From positions 1-25,210 of the forward strand of contig NBML01000063.1 of assembly GCA_002085465.1 (NCBI GenBank): a DNA stretch of 25,210 nt, written 5' to 3'. Position numbers and translations under genes: made by a program. A model generated the notes under the pieces. That model saw nothing but the letters and a program-made list of their open reading frames with translations, ran no database searches and was not told the origin of the DNA. The DNA is from Desulfobacteraceae bacterium 4572_89 (GTDB taxonomy: Bacteria > Desulfobacterota > Desulfobacteria > Desulfobacterales > Desulfobacteraceae). Below, piece after piece: positions 16,900 to 23,720 of the stretch (the first letter of the stretch is position 1; every line of letters starts with the position of its first letter).

Positions 16900-17065
16900 T
16901 ATAGGCCTGATGAATGGTGGTTATGCTCAATCCCAGCTGGTTGTGGAGTTTTCTCAGGGAAGGCAGTTTTTCACCCGGAGCAAACCTGCCTTCCATGATA
17001 TTTTCCTGGATTTCATCTGCTAAGGCTACATACCGAAAGTTAATTGTTGTTTTCATGAGATACAT
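16757..17065 (-). pseudogene. GntR-type DNA-binding part of a decayed MocR-type regulator
   Basis: About 80 residues form a GntR winged helix-turn-helix: 'ALADEIQENIMEGRFAPGEKLPS', 'SLRKLHNQLGLSITTIHQAYIELEKRG' region and 'AREKSGFYV'. In MocR regulators this domain is joined by a linker to an aminotransferase-like domain. Here the frame breaks directly after 'SGFYVKS', and the sequence switches to the PLP part, skipping roughly 100-130 residues. The open frame then reads the aminotransferase DNA out of register to its stop. The start may be the ATG at 17065 or the one at 17056; neither has a clear Shine-Dalgarno. It could at most yield a free DNA-binding domain. It is divergent from an exporter gene, which was probably its target. 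Confidence 0.8.
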
Positions 17066-17163
17066 GATCTGTTATGGTTGATTTTAATATCTTCTGTAAC
17101 TGTTTTTATGCTTTGTTTAATATATACTCGGCTGAAAATCAATGATTTAATATTGGAAACACA
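17066..17163. promoter_or_regulatory. Divergent control region of the regulator remnant and exporter
   Basis: 98 AT-rich bases between two divergent genes. TATACT-like sequence at 17123-17128 may serve as a -10 element for the exporter, but no well-spaced -35 is evident. No clear operator repeat stands out. Confidence 0.35.
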
Positions 17164-18048
17164 ATGAAGAATCTAACTCTATATATTATTACCGTCCTGG
17201 TCTGGGGCTCCACCTGGATTGGCATCAAATACCAGCTGGGATCTGTGGACCCTATGGTATCAGTTATTTACAGGTTTGGTCTTGCTTCAGTCCTGTTAAT
17301 GGTTTTTTGTTGCATAAGGGGGCTGAGTCTGAAATTTACCGTTAGAGAACACCTGTTCATGCTGGTTCTGGGTATATTTTTGTTTTCCCTTAATTATTGG
17401 CTGGTCTATGTTGCAGAAATTTATCTGACTTCCGGGCTTGTGGCAGTACTTTTTTCTTCCATTGTATTTTTTAATATTGCCAATGGGTTTATCTTCATGA
17501 AAGTACCTGTTGAAAGAAAAATGGTAGCAGGTGCTTTACTGGGCATTGTTGGTATAGGAATGATTTTCTGGCCGGAAATAAGATCTTTTACTCTGTCAGA
17601 CAAGGGCCTGTTGGGTATCGTACTGGGGCTTTCCAGTGTGGCCCTGGCTTCCCTGGGTAATATAACTTCGGCAAGGAATACAAAAAACAATATTCCTGTT
17701 ATTCAGGCCAATGCCTTTGGCATGGGATATGGAACCCTTGTCCTCATGGTTATTGCCCTTGTACTGGGCAAGGAATTCACGTTTTCATTTTCTGTCCCCT
17801 ATGTGGGATCTTTAATTTTTCTGTCTGTATTCGGGTCCATCATTGCCTTTGGGTGTTACCTTACCCTTATTGGTTCCCTTGGGGCAAACAAGGCTTCTTA
17901 TACCATTATGCTGGTACCGGTTGTTGCCCTGATCATTTCTTCTTTCCTGGAAGGATATACCTGGAATTTTTTTGCCATTGCCGGTCTTTCACTTGTTCTG
18001 GGGGGAAATTTTCTGGCATTGTACAAAAAACCCGGGAATGCCGCCTGA
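17164..18048 (+). CDS. EamA-family (DMT superfamily) transporter
   Basis: Predicted inner-membrane exporter of the drug/metabolite transporter superfamily with two EamA repeats. The 294 residues contain ten hydrophobic segments. The N-terminal 'VLVWGSTWIGIKYQLGSVDP' and 'YRFGLAS' are typical, and the second repeat ends with 'KASYTIMLVPVVALIISSFLEG', the standard EamA signature region. Substrates of the family include amino acids and small metabolites and cannot be read from sequence. There is little sign of a strong Shine-Dalgarno (GGAAA before the ATG). It is divergent from a wrecked GntR/MocR-type regulator, a common regulator-exporter pairing. If the regulator is lost, its control may be lost too. 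Confidence 0.9.
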   Translation: MKNLTLYIITVLVWGSTWIGIKYQLGSVDPMVSVIYRFGLASVLLMVFCCIRGLSLKFTVREHLFMLVLGIFLFSLNYWLVYVAEIYLTSGLVAVLFSSIVFFNIANGFIFMKVPVERKMVAGALLGIVGIGMIFWPEIRSFTLSDKGLLGIVLGLSSVALASLGNITSARNTKNNIPVIQANAFGMGYGTLVLMVIALVLGKEFTFSFSVPYVGSLIFLSVFGSIIAFGCYLTLIGSLGANKASYTIMLVPVVALIISSFLEGYTWNFFAIAGLSLVLGGNFLALYKKPGNAA

Positions 18049-18111
18049 GTCCCTGCATTATTATCAATACCATTTGCATATTGAATTGGTTCTATGCTAA
18101 TTAGATTCGGT

Positions 18112-18444
18112 ATGAAACAATATGTGATAGACGGACTAGGGCCTAGGGACTATCAAACGCTAAAAGAATATCTGGACAAATATCTGGAACCGGCTACCAT
18201 CAACGGTGTTTACTGGCTGGAACTGGAACAGGATATCCTTACCCCTGTCCAGGCTGACCATGAATCCTGTGGACCCCATGTGTTTGCCCTGATACTGGAT
18301 AAAAATAATCTGTCCTGTGAACTTCTTGTGAGGATTAAAACAAATATTAAATGCGATTGCATGGGCTATGCCACCAGGGAGCAGCGGGACTGGCTTATGA
18401 ACCAGATAGATGCGATCCTGGAAAAGCTATCAATCTGCATTTAA
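18112..18444 (+). CDS. Small uncharacterised protein upstream of RNase J
   Basis: I cannot assign a named family with certainty, although it resembles small conserved proteins of sulfate-reducing bacteria. From the ATG at 18112 it has 110 residues; an ATG at 18094 would add six (MLIRFG). Neither has a good Shine-Dalgarno, and MKQYVID looks like the more natural start. It is soluble and mixed alpha/beta in appearance, with no signal peptide. Four cysteines fall in a compact stretch, Cys53, Cys69, Cys81 and Cys83 (the last two as K-C-D-C), and could bind metal. 'QRDWLMNQIDAILEKL' forms a C-terminal amphipathic helix. It lies 33 bases before rnj on the same strand. Its stop codon is inside a 12-bp tandem repeat. 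Confidence 0.75.
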   Translation: MKQYVIDGLGPRDYQTLKEYLDKYLEPATINGVYWLELEQDILTPVQADHESCGPHVFALILDKNNLSCELLVRIKTNIKCDCMGYATREQRDWLMNQIDAILEKLSICI

Positions 18445-18458
18445 AACTGCATTTAAAA
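18435..18458 (+). repeat. 12-bp perfect tandem repeat before rnj
   Basis: CTGCATTTAAAA occurs twice in succession (18435-18446, 18447-18458). The first copy contains the TAA stop (18442-18444) of the small upstream gene. One unit fewer would leave that stop intact. Confidence 0.9.
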
Positions 18459-18477
18459 TAATTTCAAGGTTGGATCA

Positions 18478-20127
18478 ATGCTTAAAATAATACCCCTTGG
18501 CGGTCTTGGTGAAATCGGCCTGAATATGATGGTTGTGGAGTATGGGGATGTCATGTTCATCATTGATGCAGGCCTCATGTTTCCGGAAGATTATATGCTG
18601 GGGATAGATATTGTTATTCCGGCCATGGATTATATCAGGGAAAACAAAGATAAAATTCATGGAATTATTATCACCCATGCCCATGAAGACCATATTGGGG
18701 CCTTGCCCTACCTGTTAAAAGAGATCCGGCTTCCGGTATATGGTACAGCCTTTACTTTGGGAATTGTTCGAAATAAACTTGTTGAGTTTGATTTGAACAA
18801 GCATGTGGACTTGAACCTGGTAAACCCTGGGGAAACCCTTTCCATTGAGCCTTTTGAAATCGAATTCATAAGGGTGAGCCATTCCACCATAGACGGTGTG
18901 GGGCTTGCCGTTAAAACCCCTGAAGGGGTGGTGGTGCACACAGGGGATTTCAGGATCTGCCACAATGCCGACAAGATGAAAAATACAGATATTTCAAGCT
19001 TTGCCCGATTTGGAGAGGAAGGGGTGCTGGCCCTGATGTCGGATTCCACCAATGTAGAGGTGGGAGGGTATACCGTGTCCGAACAGGAGGTGGCCAAGAA
19101 CCTGGATAAGATTATTGCAGCGGCCCAGGGCCGGGTCATTGTTGCCTTGTTTGCATCCAATGTGTTCAGGATTCAGCAGGTGATTGATATTGCCATCAAA
19201 AATAATCGTAAAGTGATTTTCAACGGCAGGAGTATGGAGCAGATCGTCTCTGTTGCCAGTAAACTGGAGTATATCCAGTGTCCTCCCCATATGATTCGTG
19301 ATGTCAAAGAAATTAAGTCCTGTGCAGATAATAAAGTAGTGATCATTACCACGGGGAGCCAGGGAGAACCCATGTCTGCCCTGGTTCGTATGGCTTCCGG
19401 GGTTCATAAACAGATCAATATCAAAAAAAAGGATACAGTCATCCTTTCTTCTAAACATATCCCGGGAAATGAAAAAGCCATTGCAAATATCATTAACAAG
19501 CTGTACCGCAGGGGTGCGGAGGTGATCTATTCAAAAATTGCCCATGTCCATGCCTCGGGCCATGCCCACCAGGAAGAACTCAAGCTTATGCTGAGTCTCA
19601 CCAAACCCAAATATTTTATTCCCATCCATGGAGAATACCGGCACCTTGTTATCCATGCCAGGCTGGCGGAGAAAATGGGGCTTGAACGGGAGAATGTTTT
19701 TGTGGTTGAGAATGGTAATGTGATTGCCTTTGATAAAGAGGGTGCCGGTATCCAGGACCAGGTTCGTACCGGCCGGGTCCTTGTGGATGGAAAAGGGATC
19801 GGGGATGTGGGCAGAAGTGTTCTTAAAGAACGCAGAGATCTTTCCGAGGGGGGCCTTGTTGTGGTGACCATGGTCATTGACGAGGAAACAGGGGTGGTGC
19901 TTTACGGACCTGAACTGATTTCCAGGGGGTTTGTTTTTGATTCCATCACAGGGCATCTGCTGGACGATGCCCAGTGTGTTATCCTTGAAATTGTTGAAGA
20001 GGTTGAGACAGGGCTTGAGTCAAGGGTTGACATGATCAGGAAAAAACTTCAGCGGTCTTTGAAGCAATATTTTTCCTTTACCATCAATCGCAGACCCATG
20101 ATTGTTCCAATTATTATCGAAGTATGA
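18478..20127 (+). CDS. rnj: Ribonuclease J
   Basis: Metallo-beta-lactamase/beta-CASP ribonuclease with 5'-exonuclease and endonuclease activity in mRNA decay and rRNA maturation. The 549 residues match the family (about 555). The zinc motif HAHEDH is at residues 67-72, preceded by 'PLGGLGEIGLNMM'. Later landmarks are 'HTGDFRI', 'SDSTN', the beta-CASP motifs 'TGSQGEPMSAL' and 'HASGHAHQEELKLML', and 'FIPIHGEYRHL'. A C-terminal dimerisation domain follows. The ATG has AAGG at 18466-18469. Its stop overlaps the ftsK start as ATGA (20124-20127), so the two are coupled. RNase J next to an FtsK/SpoIIIE gene also occurs in Bacillus (rnjB near spoIIIE). Confidence 0.94.
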   Translation: MLKIIPLGGLGEIGLNMMVVEYGDVMFIIDAGLMFPEDYMLGIDIVIPAMDYIRENKDKIHGIIITHAHEDHIGALPYLLKEIRLPVYGTAFTLGIVRNKLVEFDLNKHVDLNLVNPGETLSIEPFEIEFIRVSHSTIDGVGLAVKTPEGVVVHTGDFRICHNADKMKNTDISSFARFGEEGVLALMSDSTNVEVGGYTVSEQEVAKNLDKIIAAAQGRVIVALFASNVFRIQQVIDIAIKNNRKVIFNGRSMEQIVSVASKLEYIQCPPHMIRDVKEIKSCADNKVVIITTGSQGEPMSALVRMASGVHKQINIKKKDTVILSSKHIPGNEKAIANIINKLYRRGAEVIYSKIAHVHASGHAHQEELKLMLSLTKPKYFIPIHGEYRHLVIHARLAEKMGLERENVFVVENGNVIAFDKEGAGIQDQVRTGRVLVDGKGIGDVGRSVLKERRDLSEGGLVVVTMVIDEETGVVLYGPELISRGFVFDSITGHLLDDAQCVILEIVEEVETGLESRVDMIRKKLQRSLKQYFSFTINRRPMIVPIIIEV

Positions 20128-22529
20128 AAAAAGAATTATACGGCATTCTGCTGTTTTTTTCCATTATTTTAACAGCAGTAAGTTTATTTTCCTATGATGC
20201 AGCAGATCCCTGTGTGGGGAACCAATTTTTTACTATTCCCGATGTGGTCCATAACCTGTTTGGACTTACCGGAGCCCATGTGGCAGGGTTTTTTGTGTAC
20301 CTTTTCGGGCTTGGTGCTTTGTGGGTGCCCCTCATCCTTTCCCTGCTCAGTATCTGGTATCTCAAGGACCAATCTTATGGAAATGGCCAGTCCCATGGAA
20401 ATGGTAAGTCCAAGGGAAATACCAGATCCAAGGAGAAAAATCAGTCCAGAAGAATTGTCCTGCTGACCCTGGCAGGTGGGATAGTCCTTATGATCAGCAC
20501 AGGCAGCATATTTTTTCTGTTCAAGGATATTTATGCCTTTTCCAATACAACTGTTTCCGCAGGCGGGGTAATCGGCAGGACCCTGACCTCCTTTTTATTA
20601 AAATATGCTAATATTACCGGTTGTATCATTATTCTTATTTTTTTTCTGGTCATTGGATTCACCCTTGCCACTGGAATTTCCCTTGTTACTCTTTTTGCAT
20701 TTATCCGGCAGAAACTTTTTTCCCTGAAGAATATAGTGCAGGATGATTTTAAGGAATTTACAGATTATCTCAGACAAAAGATAAACCAGTTTCAAATAAG
20801 GAGAAGGCAGGTCAGGGTCCATGGTATCAAACCAGACCCACTTCAACCAGTTCAATACGAACCAGATCTGGAAAAAATTAAAGGTATAGAAAAAGAGATT
20901 GGTAATGCTTTTGTACCGCCAGAGAAGTCTTTGATTAAAATTGATGATAAACCAGTGGAAAAACAGGGAGCCGGTATTGCCCTGGATGATCTGTTTGAGC
21001 CTGCCATTGTAGAGCTTGAGACCGATGATACGGAATATATGTCAGACCCTTTAATTGTGGATATCCGGGAAAAGACTCAATTTAAACTTCCCCTGCTTGC
21101 ATTTCTGGATGAAAAACCCCAAGTCAAGAGGCATATCGATACTCAGGTCCTCCAGGGCAAAGCCAGGATACTTGAAGAAAAATTAAAGAATTTTAATGTT
21201 TCCGGGGAGGTGGTGGAAATTTTACCCGGCCCTGTTATTACTACTTTTGAATATCGTCCTGCTCCAGGCATTAAACTCAGCAAAATAGTCGGGTTGTCCG
21301 ATGATCTGGCCCTGGCCCTGAGTGCCATCAGTATCCGTATTGTGGCTCCCATTCCGGGAAGGGATGTGGTGGGGATTGAAATTCCCAATGAAGAAAGGGA
21401 ATTGGTTAATTTAAGGGAGATGATCTCCTCAAAGGAGTTTGTTCGGTCCCAGTCTCTTCTGACCCTGGCCCTGGGAAAAGATCTTCTGGGGAAAGCCATT
21501 GCAACCCAGATGGATAAGATGCCCCATCTGCTCATTGCCGGGGCCACGGGAACCGGAAAAAGTGTTGGACTTAATTCCATGATCATCAGCCTTTTGTACA
21601 AAGCAACTCCGGATGAGGTCAAATTGCTTATGATTGATCCCAAACGCATAGAATTGTCTGTTTATAATGATATTCCCCACTTGATAACGCCTGTTGTAAC
21701 AGATATGAAAAAGGCCACCAATGCACTTTTCTGGGCGGTCAAGGAGATGGAGCGCCGCTATGAACTTCTGGAACAAAACGGGTTGAGAAATCTGGTTCAA
21801 TACAATGAAATGGTAAAAGAAGAAATTAAAAATCCCGGCCCTGCAGTGGATACTGATCTGGAAGCTTGTCCCCTTGAACCTCTACCCTATATTGTGGTGA
21901 TTGTGGATGAGCTGGGGGATTTGATGATGGTGGCTTCAAAGGATGTGGAATATGCCCTGACCCGTCTGGCCCAGATGGCAAGAGCTGCAGGCATTCATCT
22001 TATTATTGCCACCCAGCGCCCGTCGGCTGATGTACTTACAGGAACCATTAAAGCCAATTTTCCCACCCGGATCTCGTTCCAGGTGTCCTCTAAAATTGAT
22101 GGCAGGATTATTATTGACCAGGGCGGAGCTGAAAAACTCCTTGGTAACGGGGATATGCTTTTCTGCCCGCCAGGTACGGGAAAAATCATGAGGATTCAGG
22201 GGGCCTTTATATCTGAAAAAGAGATTGCAAAGATAACCGGTTTTTTACGGGAACAGCAAAAACCTGAATATAATGAAGCAATCACAATGGGTGATGGAGA
22301 TGATGAAGAAAAAGAGTTTGATGAATCTGACTATGATGCAAAATATGATGAAGCTGTTGCCCTGGTGACAAAATCCAAACAGGCCTCCATTTCCTATGTT
22401 CAGCGAAGATTGCGAGTGGGATATAACAGGGCAGCCCGCTTGATTGAAATGATGGAGCATGAAGGGATTGTAGGTCCCCAGATTGGATCCAAACCAAGGG
22501 AAATACTTGTGAAGAGTTATGATGATTGA
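20124..22529 (+). CDS. ftsK: DNA translocase FtsK
   Basis: Septum-located ATP-driven DNA pump that clears and resolves chromosome termini at division. The 801 residues have an N-terminal membrane domain with four hydrophobic segments (about 1-200), a charged linker (about 200-330), the alpha-beta motor, and a C-terminal winged-helix gamma domain (about 735-801, 'SKQASISYVQRRLRVGYNRA' region). Walker A is GATGTGKS at 473-480. Walker B is 'VVIVDE' with Asp595-Glu596. The gamma domain is intact, implying KOPS recognition and XerCD activation. A loop between membrane segments 2 and 3 holds four hexapeptide repeats. The ATG overlaps the rnj stop, and the end overlaps the next gene by 11 bases. Confidence 0.95.
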   Translation: MKKELYGILLFFSIILTAVSLFSYDAADPCVGNQFFTIPDVVHNLFGLTGAHVAGFFVYLFGLGALWVPLILSLLSIWYLKDQSYGNGQSHGNGKSKGNTRSKEKNQSRRIVLLTLAGGIVLMISTGSIFFLFKDIYAFSNTTVSAGGVIGRTLTSFLLKYANITGCIIILIFFLVIGFTLATGISLVTLFAFIRQKLFSLKNIVQDDFKEFTDYLRQKINQFQIRRRQVRVHGIKPDPLQPVQYEPDLEKIKGIEKEIGNAFVPPEKSLIKIDDKPVEKQGAGIALDDLFEPAIVELETDDTEYMSDPLIVDIREKTQFKLPLLAFLDEKPQVKRHIDTQVLQGKARILEEKLKNFNVSGEVVEILPGPVITTFEYRPAPGIKLSKIVGLSDDLALALSAISIRIVAPIPGRDVVGIEIPNEERELVNLREMISSKEFVRSQSLLTLALGKDLLGKAIATQMDKMPHLLIAGATGTGKSVGLNSMIISLLYKATPDEVKLLMIDPKRIELSVYNDIPHLITPVVTDMKKATNALFWAVKEMERRYELLEQNGLRNLVQYNEMVKEEIKNPGPAVDTDLEACPLEPLPYIVVIVDELGDLMMVASKDVEYALTRLAQMARAAGIHLIIATQRPSADVLTGTIKANFPTRISFQVSSKIDGRIIIDQGGAEKLLGNGDMLFCPPGTGKIMRIQGAFISEKEIAKITGFLREQQKPEYNEAITMGDGDDEEKEFDESDYDAKYDEAVALVTKSKQASISYVQRRLRVGYNRAARLIEMMEHEGIVGPQIGSKPREILVKSYDD
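20376..20447 (+). repeat. Four 18-bp repeats inside ftsK
   Basis: Units of 18 bases at 20376, 20394, 20412 and 20430 encode YGNGQS, HGNGKS, KGNTRS and KEKNQS. The first two differ at few bases and the later ones drift. They lie in the short cytoplasmic loop between the second and third predicted membrane segments and add positive charge. Being a multiple of three, the unit can change copy number without breaking the frame. Confidence 0.8.
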
Positions 22530-23133
22530 TTTTAGCCTGGTCAATACCATAAAAGGCTTCATGGATGAAGATGAAGCCATGCGGCTCTTTGAACTGGCAA
22601 AACAGGCTTCCAAGACAGGACCTGTTCTTGAGATAGGAAGCTATTGCGGCCGTTCTGCCTCCATTATGGGCCTGGCATGCAAAAAAAATAATGGTATCCT
22701 TTATTCCCTTGATCACCACAATGGATCAGAAGAGCAGCAGCCCGGGGAAGAATATTTTGATCCTGAATTGTTTGATGACAGGACTGGTCAAGTCAACACC
22801 TTTCCTTTTTTCCGGGAAACCTTAAAAAAAACAGACCTTGAAGATACAATAATTCCCATTGTTTCCAAATCAATTATTGTTGGGAAAATGTGGCAGACTC
22901 CTTTGTCCATGGTGTTTATTGACGGAGGCCATTCCTTTGAGGCTGCTTATAATGATTTTTTGACCTGGTCTCCCCACCTTTTGAAGAACGGATTTCTGGC
23001 GATCCATGATATTTTTCTGGACCCGGCAAAGGGAGGGCAGGCCCCCAGACAGGTTTATGAAAAAGCCATGGCAACAGGGGAGTATACCATACTTGAAATG
23101 ACAAAAACTCTTGGAGTTCTCCAGAGAAACTAA
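22519..23133 (+). CDS. Class I SAM-dependent methyltransferase (Methyltransf_24 type)
   Basis: The 204 residues fit a Rossmann-type methyltransferase. Motif I is 'PVLEIGSYCGRSASIMG' (residues about 35-51, with Glu38-Ile39-Gly40), which binds S-adenosylmethionine. A second signature, 'VFIDGGHSFEAAYND' (Asp135-Gly-Gly-His138), and 'GFLAIHDIF' are characteristic of the Methyltransf_24 / cephalosporin-hydroxylase-like group, whose members modify small molecules or sugars. The substrate is unknown. The start (ATG at 22519, or the next ATG at 22522) overlaps the end of ftsK by 8-11 bases, so translation is coupled. Genomic position beside ftsK does not explain its role. Confidence 0.82.
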   Translation: MMIDFSLVNTIKGFMDEDEAMRLFELAKQASKTGPVLEIGSYCGRSASIMGLACKKNNGILYSLDHHNGSEEQQPGEEYFDPELFDDRTGQVNTFPFFRETLKKTDLEDTIIPIVSKSIIVGKMWQTPLSMVFIDGGHSFEAAYNDFLTWSPHLLKNGFLAIHDIFLDPAKGGQAPRQVYEKAMATGEYTILEMTKTLGVLQRN

Positions 23134-23156
23134 GGGGATCTACAAAAGAACCAGGT

Positions 23157-23198
23157 AAAAGGAATTATTCAAAAGGAATAACTTAAAAGGAATTATGG
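23157..23198 (+). repeat. Triplicated 14-bp Shine-Dalgarno unit
   Basis: AAAAGGAATTATTC (23157), AAAAGGAATAACTT (23171) and AAAAGGAATTATGG (23185) follow each other with an exact 14-base period. Only the third copy runs into an ATG (23195), the start of the thioesterase. All three carry AAGGA. A more decayed fourth copy may begin around 23144. Confidence 0.9.
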
Positions 23199-23656
23199 TT
23201 CGTAAACAGGCTTTAGAAAAAATAAAAAAATACTATCTTGAACTTTTGCCCTTTAACAAGGTGCTGGGAATTGGTATTGACCTTTTAGACTATGATTCCG
23301 GTGATGCTGTGGTAAGTTTTAACATGGCACCGGATCTGATTGGAAATTCTGCAGCAGGTATCCTCCACGGGGGGGTTACAGCATCGGTGATTGATCTTAC
23401 CGGAGGCTTGAGCGCACTCATCTCCTGTGTAAAATTAAATGAGGGTGCTCCCCTTGAAATTATTGAGGAAAAACTTATAGGTTCTGCCACCATTGACATG
23501 CGGGTGGATTATCTCAGGCCGGGAAAAGGAATTTCTTTTCAATGCAAAAGCCGGATCATCCGGGCCGGTTCCCGCATTGTGGTTTCAAAAATTGATCTTT
23601 TTAACGACAAAAAGATCAGAATTGCAACAGGAACCGCCACTTATTTGATTGGGTGA
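23195..23656 (+). CDS. PaaI-family hotdog-fold thioesterase
   Basis: Predicted acyl-CoA thioesterase of the PaaI/hotdog superfamily. The 153 residues contain the family's substrate-loop signature 'GILHGGVTASVIDLTGG' with His58-Gly59-Gly60 and the likely catalytic acid Asp67. The beta strand 'TIDMRVDYLRPGKG' and 'GTATYLI' at the C-terminus complete the fold. The acyl substrate cannot be told. The ATG at 23195 is the only start with a well-placed AAGGA, which belongs to a threefold 14-bp repeat. It follows the methyltransferase by 61 bases and is the last gene of the run that starts before rnj; a hairpin follows its stop. Confidence 0.87.
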   Translation: MVRKQALEKIKKYYLELLPFNKVLGIGIDLLDYDSGDAVVSFNMAPDLIGNSAAGILHGGVTASVIDLTGGLSALISCVKLNEGAPLEIIEEKLIGSATIDMRVDYLRPGKGISFQCKSRIIRAGSRIVVSKIDLFNDKKIRIATGTATYLIG

Positions 23657-23672
23657 GATGAGCCAGATAATA

Positions 23673-23720
23673 ATGCCCTCTATTTATCAGATACAGGGCA
23701 TGGGTTATGGGTTTATTCTT
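23673..23720 (+). terminator. Terminator after the thioesterase gene, between convergent genes
   Basis: ATGCCCT (23673-23679) pairs with AGGGCAT (23695-23701), and TAT/ATA can extend the stem inside. T-rich sequence follows from about 23709. It lies 16 bases past the thioesterase stop and directly before the end of the convergent chaN-like gene. Confidence 0.65.
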
